Assembly: GCA_964452105.1 (NCBI GenBank)
Contig: CAYVLI010000133.1
Location: 1-6,995, forward strand
Length of the DNA stretch: 6,995 nt
Direction of reading: 5' to 3'
From: CAYVLI01 sp964452105 [NCBI: uncultured Nitrospinota bacterium]
Lineage (GTDB): Bacteria; JAUXIQ01
Each line of letters opens with the position of its first letter. Within the stretch, counting starts at the first letter, position 1. The notes below the pieces were generated by a model that saw only the letters and a program-made list of their open reading frames with translations, did not search any database and was not told where the DNA came from. Below, in pieces: positions 1 through 5,819 of the stretch. The translations under genes were made by a program, and so were the position numbers.

Positions 1-34
1 TAAGAAATATCAACATTAACCTTGGATTTTTGCA

Positions 35-59
35 TCTATTAATAGAAGGGTGTTAACAC
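35..59. promoter_or_regulatory. Two adjacent perfect palindromes, operator-like
   Basis: A perfect 12-bp palindrome TCTATTAATAGA (35-46) is followed three bases later by a perfect 10-bp palindrome GTGTTAACAC (50-59). Paired short palindromes are typical of binding sites for dimeric regulators, but no promoter could be placed confidently beside them. The gene they would control may lie left of the window. The assignment as an operator is inference; only the symmetry is seen. Confidence 0.3.
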
Positions 60-112
60 GATACCCCATGCCCTGTTGATATCTTTCAGGAACGTTATGA
101 ACGGCCAGTGAC

Positions 113-274
113 CTCTCGGAACAGAAAAAGAAGCCACATACGAGAGAAAGTAATCGTCCGCAAAGGGCGGGGTTGCTAAAGCAACGGGGGGGTGGAAGCA
201 ACCTCCCGTTTCCCCCGCTCCGGCTTGTGCGGGGTGGAAAAACCCGGGAAAGCAAGTTTAGCATTGATTGCTTT
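113..274. other. Dense stem-loop cluster in the gene-free 5' region (possible structured RNA or element remnant)
   Basis: Bases 1-362 contain no convincing gene; this part is rich in inverted repeats. CTCTCG (113-118) pairs with CGAGAG (141-146), and GTTGC (172-176) pairs with GCAAC (181-185). GGTTGC (171-176) can instead pair with GCAACC (198-203), so two pairings exclude each other. TTTCCC (209-214) pairs with GGGAAA (246-251) and encloses CCGC/GCGG (215-218, 229-232). AAAGCAA (249-255) pairs with TTGCTTT (268-274). I compared it by eye with SRP RNA, tmRNA, RNase P RNA, TPP, cobalamin and c-di-GMP riboswitch motifs and found no convincing match. It could be a leader of the downstream dehydrogenase gene, a non-coding RNA, or the worn end of a mobile element. 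A weak -10-like TATAGT sits at 293-298 but lacks a good -35. Confidence 0.35.
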
Positions 275-362
275 CGCAGATTATGAGAAAAATATAGTAT
301 CTCATTTCTTGATATTTGGCAGGAGGAAATTGCCTGAGCTTTTCTTAATCAAGGGGGTAATA

Positions 363-1139
363 ATGGACCTGGGTCTTAAAGGTAAAGTGGCGCTGGTAAC
401 AGGGGGCAGCCAGGGCATAGGATTTGCTTCGGCCGAGAGCATGGCGAAGGAAGGAGCAAACGTCGCCATCTGCGCCCGTGGCGGAGAGAAGCTGGAGAAG
501 GCAGTCCAGGAGCTGAAAAAATATGGGACGGATGTGATAGGAATAACCGGGGATGCCACCAACAAGGATGAGCTGTCCCGCATCGTGGACGAAGCGGTAA
601 AACGTTTTAATCGATTGGATATCCTGGTGTGCAACGTGGGCGGAGTTTACAAGCGGGGCCAGTTCATGGACCTCTCCGACGAGGATTGGGAGGCCAGCTT
701 AAACCTGAACTTTTATAGCTCGTTTCACGCCTGTCGTGCGGCTTTGCCCTATATGCAGAAGAACGGATGGGGGCGGATAATCTTCATATCAACGGTGGTG
801 GCGAGGGAACTGGGAGGCCCGCCGCTGTTTCATCAGGCGGTAGAGTATTCCCTCTCCAAGAACTTCCTCCTTTCCCTGAACAAGATAATATCAAAGGGGG
901 TTGCCAGGGATAAAATCACGGTCAACAGCGTCTGCCCAGGCCCTATCAGGACGGAAGGCGCATGGGGCAGCAGGCCGAAGGACGTGGTGGATACCATACT
1001 CCAGGACGTTCCAATGGGACGCCTCGGAGAGCAGGAGGAAGTGGGGGACCTGGTGGCCTTCCTGGCCTCCGAAAAGGCCGCGTACATCACAGGAGCCATC
1101 GTAAATATAGACGGCGGTTTCCTCAACTATTTATCATGA
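363..1139 (+). CDS. Short-chain dehydrogenase/reductase (SDR), FabG-like
   Basis: This 258-residue protein is a classical SDR: a cytosolic, single-domain Rossmann-fold oxidoreductase that uses NAD(H) or NADP(H). The cofactor motif TGGSQGIG is at residues 13-20, D64 is the usual adenine-contact Asp, and NVGG (91-94) replaces the common NNAG. The active-site set is N116, S143/T144, Y162 and K166 (YSLSK). PGPIRT (192-197) follows the catalytic helix, and the C-terminus has the usual PMGRLG, FLAS and DGG blocks. The start is the ATG at 363, because AAGGGGGT (351-358) lies at proper spacing and MDLGLKGKVALVTGG is a standard SDR N-terminus. The frame is open upstream to 192, and a TTG at 330 behind AGGAGG is a less likely start. 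The Ser/Thr-to-Tyr spacing is about five residues longer than usual, and Thr stands where the catalytic Ser normally aligns. The substrate cannot be told from sequence; 3-oxoacyl-ACP reductase is only a generic guess. Confidence 0.93.
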   Translation: MDLGLKGKVALVTGGSQGIGFASAESMAKEGANVAICARGGEKLEKAVQELKKYGTDVIGITGDATNKDELSRIVDEAVKRFNRLDILVCNVGGVYKRGQFMDLSDEDWEASLNLNFYSSFHACRAALPYMQKNGWGRIIFISTVVARELGGPPLFHQAVEYSLSKNFLLSLNKIISKGVARDKITVNSVCPGPIRTEGAWGSRPKDVVDTILQDVPMGRLGEQEEVGDLVAFLASEKAAYITGAIVNIDGGFLNYLS

Positions 1140-1193
1140 TGAGACTTCAAATGCCATAAAGCCTTTTTTTATTGTCATCCCTCGACGTTATTG

Positions 1194-1222
1194 TTTTACT
1201 TTTTGAGGTTTAATGGTATAAT
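1194..1222 (+). promoter_or_regulatory. Extended -10 promoter of citrate synthase gene
   Basis: A perfect TATAAT (1217-1222) is preceded by TG one base away (1214-1215), making an extended -10 element. A weak -35, TTTTAC (1194-1199), sits 17 bp upstream. Transcription should begin near 1228-1230, which leaves a leader of about 60 nt before the GTG start at 1288. This also makes an ATG at 1228 implausible as the start, because it would lie at the transcript's first bases. Confidence 0.7.
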
Positions 1223-1252
1223 CGGGGATGATATCAGAACCTTGCCCCGATT
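1220..1252. promoter_or_regulatory. 8-bp inverted repeat over -10/+1, candidate operator or leader hairpin
   Basis: AATCGGGG (1220-1227) and CCCCGATT (1245-1252) are perfect inverted 8-bp arms separated by 17 bp. The left arm begins inside the -10 hexamer and runs to the expected transcription start. A dimeric repressor bound here would block the citrate synthase promoter. Alternatively, part of the repeat could fold at the 5' end of the mRNA. The symmetry is seen directly; the function is inferred. Confidence 0.4.
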
Positions 1253-1273
1253 CGACTGAAATGTTCAAGATAA

Positions 1274-1283
1274 AAAGGAGGTG
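1274..1283 (+). promoter_or_regulatory. Shine-Dalgarno site that fixes the GTG start of citrate synthase
   Basis: AAAGGAGGTG matches the anti-Shine-Dalgarno sequence almost fully and lies about five bases before the GTG at 1288. The ATG codons at 1228 and 1261 in the same frame have no comparable site. This decides the start in favour of GTG. Confidence 0.85.
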
Positions 1284-1287
1284 TGCC

Positions 1288-2445
1288 GTGGCACAGCAGC
1301 AGAAATTTTACGGCCAGGCTGAGTACGCTAAGGGTCTGGATGGCGTCATCGCCTGCGAGTCCACGATCGGTTACGTCGACGGCCAGGCGGGGAAACTTAT
1401 CTATCGTGGATACAGTATTTTTGATTTGGCGGAGCATTCAAGTTTTGAGGAGACTTCTTACCTGCTCCTGTACGGTAAACTTCCCACGCAGAGCGAGCTG
1501 GACAATTTCAAAAAGAAGTTGGTTGCACAGAGAACCCTTCCCAGGGAGGTGCTGGACGTCCTGAAGCTGGTAGCCAAGGATGCCCATCCCATGGCTTCCC
1601 TCAGGACCGGCGTTTCCGTGCTCGGGGCACTGGACAAGAACGCCGAAAACGACTCCATGGATTACTATGAAGAAGTGAGCGTAAACCTGATTGCCAAGAT
1701 GGCTACCATCGCGGGCGCCATCTCCCGGATCCGCCAGGGGAAGGAACCTGTTGATCCCGACCCCGGCCTGGACCATGCGTCCAACTTCATGTACATGATG
1801 AATGGCGAGAAAGCCGACGACTACACCAACAATGTGATGGATATATCCCTGATTCTTCACGCAGATCACGGGCTGAACGCATCCACTTTTACCTCCATGG
1901 TGGTAGCTTCCTCCATGTCGGACATGTACTCGGCAATTTGCGGCGGCATCTCCAGCCTCAAAGGCCCTCTTCATGGGGGAGCCAATGAGCAGGTCATGCA
2001 CATGCTCAAGGAAATAGGCACCGTTGATAAGGTGGACGCCTGGGTGGATGACGCCATATCCACCAAAAAGAAGATAATGGGCTTTGGCCACAGGGTTTAC
2101 AAGGCATACGATCCGAGAGCCACGATCCTGGGCAAGTACTCTGAAGAATGCGGCAAGATACACAATCAGGAAGTGCTTTACGAGATGGCCAAGAAGATGG
2201 AAGAAAAGGTCATAGCCGCTTACGGCGAGAGAGGGATCTTCCCCAACGTTGATTTCTATTCCGGTACTATCTACAACGCCTTCGGGATCGAGACGAGAAT
2301 GTTCACCCCCATCTTTGCGGTGTCACGTATATCGGGCTGGGTGGCTCGCGTGCTCGAGTATGTCAAGAACAACAGGATCTTCAGGCCCAGGGCCATCTAT
2401 ACCGGAACCATGGAAGCTGAATACGTTCCCATCGACAAACGTTAA
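1288..2445 (+). CDS. gltA: Citrate synthase
   Basis: The 385-residue cytosolic enzyme condenses acetyl-CoA with oxaloacetate to give citrate, the first step of the TCA cycle. Near the N-terminus, the motif CESTIGYVDGQAGKLIYRGY is typical of the family. HADHG follows at residues 191-195 and GPLHGGANE carries H229. GFGHRVY carries H268 and NVDFYSG carries D322; these three align with the catalytic His-264, His-305 and Asp-362 of the E. coli enzyme. The CoA-side RPRAIYTG motif lies near the C-terminus. At about 385 residues it is close to the shorter, dimeric (Gram-positive and archaeal-like) citrate synthases rather than the longer hexameric E. coli form. A 2-methylcitrate synthase (PrpC) cannot be excluded, but no prpB or prpD neighbour is present. 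It has its own promoter, candidate operator and terminator, so it is probably monocistronic. Confidence 0.96.
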   Translation: MAQQQKFYGQAEYAKGLDGVIACESTIGYVDGQAGKLIYRGYSIFDLAEHSSFEETSYLLLYGKLPTQSELDNFKKKLVAQRTLPREVLDVLKLVAKDAHPMASLRTGVSVLGALDKNAENDSMDYYEEVSVNLIAKMATIAGAISRIRQGKEPVDPDPGLDHASNFMYMMNGEKADDYTNNVMDISLILHADHGLNASTFTSMVVASSMSDMYSAICGGISSLKGPLHGGANEQVMHMLKEIGTVDKVDAWVDDAISTKKKIMGFGHRVYKAYDPRATILGKYSEECGKIHNQEVLYEMAKKMEEKVIAAYGERGIFPNVDFYSGTIYNAFGIETRMFTPIFAVSRISGWVARVLEYVKNNRIFRPRAIYTGTMEAEYVPIDKR

Positions 2446-2474
2446 AAATAGTTTCTCAAAAGAGGGCTTACAAG

Positions 2475-2515
2475 AAGAGCGGCCGGGTGGAGAAGCCCGG
2501 CCGCTCTTGGTTTTT
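2475..2515 (+). terminator. Rho-independent terminator after citrate synthase
   Basis: AAGAGCGGCCGGG (2475-2487) and CCCGGCCGCTCTT (2496-2508) form a perfect 13-bp GC-rich stem with an 8-nt loop, followed by GG and a five-T run (2511-2515). It lies 30 nt past the stop codon. The stem is symmetrical, but only the plus strand has the T run directly after it. Confidence 0.93.
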
Positions 2516-2518
2516 ATG

Positions 2519-2535
2519 TTCGCTCGGCATGACAT
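2519..2535 (-). repeat. Dispersed repeat, copy 1 (truncated)
   Basis: Read on the minus strand this copy is ATGTCATGCCGAGCGAA. Its 13-bp part CTCGGCATGACAT (2523-2535) is an exact inverted copy of 2684-2696. It shares the core TGTCATnCnGAG with the other two copies in this gap. Confidence 0.55.
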
Positions 2536-2640
2536 CTCGCCGAGAGGGGGTTGAGCATTACACAATCCTCGGCAGTCAGGAAGGGTACTTCTTCAGGGCT
2601 TACGTAGTATGTTGTCTCAAAAATACGTCAAAATGCAGCA

Positions 2641-2668
2641 GAGATTCTTCGCTCCGCTCAGAATGACA
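2641..2668 (-). repeat. Dispersed repeat, copy 2 (best preserved)
   Basis: The plus strand reads GAGATTCTTCGC, then TCCGCTCAGAATGACA. On the minus strand it begins TGTCATTCTGAGCGGAGCG and ends GAAGAATCTC. Very similar sequences are scattered through intergenic DNA of many anaerobic and environmental bacteria, as I remember it. It is internally self-complementary (GATTCT/AGAATG region). Confidence 0.6.
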
Positions 2669-2683
2669 GGCTCGGAGCTTGCC

Positions 2684-2727
2684 ATGTCATGCCGAGTCAG
2701 CCAGGAGCGTTGCAAAGCATCCAGGCG
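2684..2727 (+). repeat. Dispersed repeat, copy 3 (degenerate)
   Basis: It begins ATGTCATGCCGAG (2684-2696) and continues to an AAAGCATCC block (about 2717-2725), which corresponds to the AAGAATCTC end of copy 2. It is oriented opposite to copies 1 and 2. The middle differs from copy 2 and looks decayed or recombined. Confidence 0.5.
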
Positions 2728-2821
2728 GCAAGCAGAGGATATAAGGCTGAGGCAACCATAGAAATTATTTAATTAATATTATTTGCGAGACGTAACAATG
2801 GAAGCCCTGATTCTTGGATAA
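2728..2821. other. Rest of the convergent intergenic region; no gene seen
   Basis: The gap 2446-2821 between the convergent citrate synthase and glycosylase genes holds the terminator at 2475-2515, the three repeats described, and this AT-rich stretch with TTAATTAA (2769-2776). I see no open frame with a ribosome binding site and no clear hairpin plus T run that would end the minus-strand operon. Confidence 0.5.
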
Positions 2822-3493
2822 TTAAGGAATTTTTAGTCCCAGTTCCTTCATGACCAGTTTGATATCTTCCCAGACCTTGGCCTTCTCCGCGGGGTTTCGC
2901 AGCAGGTAGGCCGGATGAAACGTGGGCATGACCTTTATGCCTCTGTAATCGTGGAATTTCCCCCTTATCCTGGTTATTCCCTGCTTGCTGTTGAGCAGCG
3001 CCTGGGCGGGAATATTGCCGAGTACGCAGATGACTTTAGGTTTCACGGCTGCCACCTGCATCTCCAGAAAGGGAAGGCATGTCTGGGCTTCATCGCGGGA
3101 TGGGTTACGGTTCTCCGGCGGCCGGCACTTAACTATGTTGGCTATATAGACGTCTTCCCGGGAAAGGCCCATGGCCCTGATGATGTCGGTGAGCTTTCGC
3201 CCGGCGCGTCCCACGAAGGGTTCACCCTGGATGTCCTCATCACGGCCGGGTCCCTCACCGATGAACATGAGGTCTGCGTCAGGGTTGCCCACGCCGAAGA
3301 CGATGTTGGTCCTGCTTTTGCAGAGACGGCAGCGGGTGCATTCCCCCAGTTCCAGGCGCACGTCTTCGAGGGTAAGGAGTCTGACGGGTCTCGATTTCAT
3401 GGGGCTCACGGGGAGGGATTCCACCCCCAGTTTCTGCAGGTAGGCTGCGTTCTTCTTCGTTTCTCCGATGAGTTTTTTGAGTTCCCTTTCCAT
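2822..3493 (-). CDS. udg: Uracil-DNA glycosylase, family 4 (4Fe-4S)
   Basis: This 223-residue enzyme removes uracil from DNA after cytosine deamination or misincorporation, starting base excision repair. The family 4 hallmark GEGPGRDED is at residues 79-87, followed by GEPFVGRAG (90-98). [11 protein letters not shown] includes C123, and the C-terminal HPAYLLR motif begins at H193. Four cysteines fit the iron-sulphur cluster pattern: C52 and C55 (ECTRCRLC), C123 and C139. The N-terminal 45 residues are a charged extension ahead of the core, longer than in the compact thermophile enzymes but common in other bacteria. The ATG is 42 nt past the coaBC stop, so it is probably the last gene of the operon; its Shine-Dalgarno (GGAAAG) is weak. 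Linkage to the nucleotide-kinase and coenzyme genes is likely co-transcription rather than a shared pathway. Confidence 0.95.
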   Translation of the reverse strand: MERELKKLIGETKKNAAYLQKLGVESLPVSPMKSRPVRLLTLEDVRLELGECTRCRLCKSRTNIVFGVGNPDADLMFIGEGPGRDEDIQGEPFVGRAGRKLTDIIRAMGLSREDVYIANIVKCRPPENRNPSRDEAQTCLPFLEMQVAAVKPKVICVLGNIPAQALLNSKQGITRIRGKFHDYRGIKVMPTFHPAYLLRNPAEKAKVWEDIKLVMKELGLKIP

Positions 3494-3535
3494 ACGCTTT
3501 CCACAGGAGGCGGCCTGGGGCCGCTCCAGTAAAGG

Positions 3536-4726
3536 TTAAAGGTTCAGTATGCGGTCCAGTATATGCTCGGCAAGCTTTTCTTTTGGCATTCTGGGGAGTT
3601 CTTCGACACCCCCGTTTCTGTCCATTATCACGACCTTGTTGTCATCGGAGGCGAAGCCTATCTCCGAATTGCCGATGTCATTGATCACGATGAAGTCCAG
3701 GTTTTTATCCGTCAGTTTCTTTTTTCCGTATTCCATTAGTTTATCTGTTTCGGCGGCGAACCCCACCAGAATGAGGTTCCCCTTGCGGCTCCCCACTTCT
3801 GCCAGAATATCCGGGTTTCGCTCCAGCTCCAGGGTCAGGTCGGCTTTTTCCTTTTTGATTTTTTCCCTGGTCTGCTTGCGGGGCCTGAAGTCCACCACGG
3901 CAGCCGATTTTACCAGGATGTCCGCGGTTTCCAGATTTTCGAAGACACTGTCCCGCATCTCCAGGGCGGTGGTTACAGGAAGGAATTTCACCCCCTGCGG
4001 CGGCTTCAACCACGTGGGCCCCGAAATGAGGGCGACTTCGGCCCCACGCTCAGCCGCGGCCCGGGCTATAGCGAAACCCATTTTACCCGATGATCGGTTG
4101 GATATGTGACGCACGGCGTCTATGGGTTCCTGGGTGGGCCCTGCGGTCACCACCACTTTTTTCCCGGCCATGACACCGCGCCGCGACAGAAGCTGCTCCA
4201 CAAACTCAAATATCTTCTGGGGGTTCGCCAGCCTGCCCGTCCCGTATTCGCCTTCCATGGCCAATTCACCGGTTTCGGGCTCAACGAATTGAACTCCCAG
4301 ATTTCTCAGCTTTTCCATGTTGGCCTGAACCACCGGATGGAGGTACATGTTGTGATTCATGGCCGGGGCCATAATCACCGGAGAGCGGGTTGCCAGAAGA
4401 AAAGTGGAGAGGAAATCGTCTGCGATGCCGGTGGCGTATTTTCCGATGATGTTGGCCGTAGCCGGAGCGACCAGCGCCAGGTCTGCCTTCGCCGCCCAGG
4501 AGATATGGTTTTCCTCCACTGCGGCCTGTTCGGGGAACATCTCGGTGGCCACGCGGTTCCTGGAGAGGGTTTGAAAAGTTCGCGGATGAACGAATCTCTG
4601 CGCGTTAGCGGTCATTACCACCGAAACATTGGCGCCGCTTTTCACCATCAAGCGCAATATTTCAACCGCTTTGTAGGCGGCGATGCCGCCGGTGACACCG
4701 AGTATTATCTCTCTTCCCCGCAACAT
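3536..4726 (-). CDS. coaBC: Bifunctional phosphopantothenoylcysteine decarboxylase / phosphopantothenate-cysteine ligase
   Basis: The 396-residue fusion catalyses two consecutive steps of coenzyme A synthesis. CoaB joins cysteine to 4'-phosphopantothenate using CTP, and the FMN-dependent CoaC domain decarboxylates the product to 4'-phosphopantetheine. The CoaC part (about 1-180) has GVTGGIAAYK (10-19), the active-site H74 in ENHIS, APATANIIGKYATGIADD, and APAMNHNMY with N123. The CoaB part (about 186-396) has TAGPTQEPIDAVRHISNRSSG (from 193) with N209, AAVVDFRP, the EKIKK lysines (287-291) and GFAAET. Length is typical. GAGGAG six bases upstream supports the ATG. Oddity: in the region equivalent to E. 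coli Cys158 (LACG..G.GRM) this protein reads LAMEGEYGTGRL (154-165), so the cysteine is absent. It lies 45 nt after gmk. Confidence 0.96.
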   Translation of the reverse strand: MLRGREIILGVTGGIAAYKAVEILRLMVKSGANVSVVMTANAQRFVHPRTFQTLSRNRVATEMFPEQAAVEENHISWAAKADLALVAPATANIIGKYATGIADDFLSTFLLATRSPVIMAPAMNHNMYLHPVVQANMEKLRNLGVQFVEPETGELAMEGEYGTGRLANPQKIFEFVEQLLSRRGVMAGKKVVVTAGPTQEPIDAVRHISNRSSGKMGFAIARAAAERGAEVALISGPTWLKPPQGVKFLPVTTALEMRDSVFENLETADILVKSAAVVDFRPRKQTREKIKKEKADLTLELERNPDILAEVGSRKGNLILVGFAAETDKLMEYGKKKLTDKNLDFIVINDIGNSEIGFASDDNKVVIMDRNGGVEELPRMPKEKLAEHILDRILNL

Positions 4727-4771
4727 CTTTCTCTCCTCGTCAGGTACTGGATGATAGCCGTCTCTTCTTTA

Positions 4772-5395
4772 TCATGTTCCGGCGGCCTCGCCCTTATTAT
4801 GAATGATGTATCTGCAGCGTCTGAGGCGTTCGGCGGTGATTATGGCTCGTAGTTGGGCTACCGATTCTTTCAGCAGGCTGTTGACTATGATGTAATCGTA
4901 TTCGTCGGCGGTGGAGATTTCCTCTTTTGCGCTGTTCAACCGGGCGACATGCGAAGGATCCGGCCCCGAATCTCTTTTCTTAAGCCTTATTCCAAGTTCC
5001 TCCATCGACGGTGGAATTATGAATATAAACACGGCGTCGGAGAACTCACTCCTGACGCTCCTGGCGCCCTGTATATCTATGGCCAGAGCCATATCTATTC
5101 CACGGGCTATGTTTTCCTGGATAGGTTTCCGTGGGGTCCCATAAAAACGCCCATACACTTCGGCCCACTCGAGGAACAGCCCCTTTTTCGCCATGGCCTT
5201 GAACTCGGTCTCGGAGACGAAATGATAATCGACGCCGCTTTCCTCTCCCGGGCGTGAGGGCCTGGTGGTGCACGATACGGAACGTTTGATTCCGGGGCAC
5301 GATTTTGTGACTTCACTCACGATAGTGGTCTTACCGCCGCCTGAGGGAGCGGAGACCACGAAGAGAGAGCCTTTTTTAACTTTTTCGACGAGCAT
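4772..5395 (-). CDS. gmk: Guanylate kinase
   Basis: This 207-residue cytosolic kinase converts GMP and ATP to GDP and ADP, and is needed for GTP, dGTP and (p)ppGpp supply. The P-loop SAPSGGGKTT is at residues 15-24. The GMP-binding block RSVSCTTRPSRPGEESGVDY spans 38-57, EWAEVYGRFYGTP is at 76-88, and DIQGA is at 107-111. The lid (LKKRDSG and following, about 138-153) and the closing DYIIVN motif also match the family. Length is normal. The ATG has only a modest ribosome site (GGTGA). It follows remA by 59 nt and precedes coaBC by 45 nt. In many bacteria rpoZ comes directly after gmk; here no such reading frame is present. Confidence 0.97.
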   Translation of the reverse strand: MLVEKVKKGSLFVVSAPSGGGKTTIVSEVTKSCPGIKRSVSCTTRPSRPGEESGVDYHFVSETEFKAMAKKGLFLEWAEVYGRFYGTPRKPIQENIARGIDMALAIDIQGARSVRSEFSDAVFIFIIPPSMEELGIRLKKRDSGPDPSHVARLNSAKEEISTADEYDYIIVNSLLKESVAQLRAIITAERLRRCRYIIHNKGEAAGT

Positions 5396-5454
5396 TATTC
5401 ACCGGAATTGTTACTTCCCGGGAGAAGCTCCGCTTCCCCCCTTCCCAAAAAGGA

Positions 5455-5760
5455 CTAAGTTCGGTCGGTCGTCGTCAGCTTCCGGTCAGGACTATTTTGC
5501 TGTCTGTTCTTCTCTCCGTTTACAGATAAGAACCTCTGAACGACGGTTTCCGGTTGTACGGCGGAGAGCACCACGTGATCGCTATCGGTGATAATTATTG
5601 CTCTTGTCCTTCGCCCGTGTGTGGCGTCCAGGAGCTTGCCGTTAGTTCTGGCTTCTTCCTTGAGCCTCTTCATGGGCGCTGAATCGGGAGCCAGAACCGC
5701 CACGATTCTCGAGGCGAGGATAACGTTACCGAATCCTATGTTAATCAGTTTATTTATCAT
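5455..5760 (-). CDS. remA: RemA family (DUF370) DNA-binding regulator
   Basis: The 101-residue protein matches RemA, first studied in Bacillus subtilis as an activator of biofilm matrix and osmoprotection genes, which assembles into rings that bind repeated DNA sites. The core [20 protein letters not shown] (4-23), DSAPMKR (26-32), [20 protein letters not shown] (45-64) and [12 protein letters not shown] (66-77) is very well conserved. R18, P29, R50 and R51 occupy positions I recall as functionally important in B. subtilis RemA. Residues 78-101 are a polar tail beyond the usual end. GGAGGG five bases before the ATG supports this start; a 5-bp CCGGT/ACCGG repeat (5770-5774, 5786-5790) partly covers that site. 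In this position between yicC and gmk it is a standard neighbour. Its targets in this organism are unknown. Confidence 0.92.
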   Translation of the reverse strand: MINKLINIGFGNVILASRIVAVLAPDSAPMKRLKEEARTNGKLLDATHGRRTRAIIITDSDHVVLSAVQPETVVQRFLSVNGEKNRQQNSPDRKLTTTDRT

Positions 5761-5819
5761 TTGGGCCCTCCGGTTAACGCGTCTTACCGGTGTTCTTTAG
5801 AGGGAATCGTGATGCAACT

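Noticed and set aside
57-179. Plus-strand basic peptide frame that could be the end of a decayed transposase
   Set aside because: It has no start codon with a ribosome site, and its residues match no transposase C-terminus that I can name.
16-264. Minus-strand 82-codon open frame in the left intergenic region
   Set aside because: It overlaps the stem-loop cluster, is low in complexity (Pro, Arg, Ser, Cys), has no good ribosome site and no recognisable family.
1150-1172. T-rich stretch after the dehydrogenase gene as a terminator
   Set aside because: There is a seven-T run but no GC-containing stem before it.
1438-2163. Long minus-strand open frame of 241 codons inside citrate synthase
   Set aside because: It lies wholly antisense to a gene with all family motifs, resembles no known family, and is a by-product of GC-rich codon use.
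2915-3532. Plus-strand open frame of 205 codons opposite the uracil-DNA glycosylase
   Set aside because: It is a shadow of the well-conserved minus-strand gene and has no recognisable domain.
4106-4852. Plus-strand open frame of 248 codons opposite coaBC and gmk
   Set aside because: It spans two clear minus-strand genes and has a His/Gly-rich composition typical of an antisense frame.
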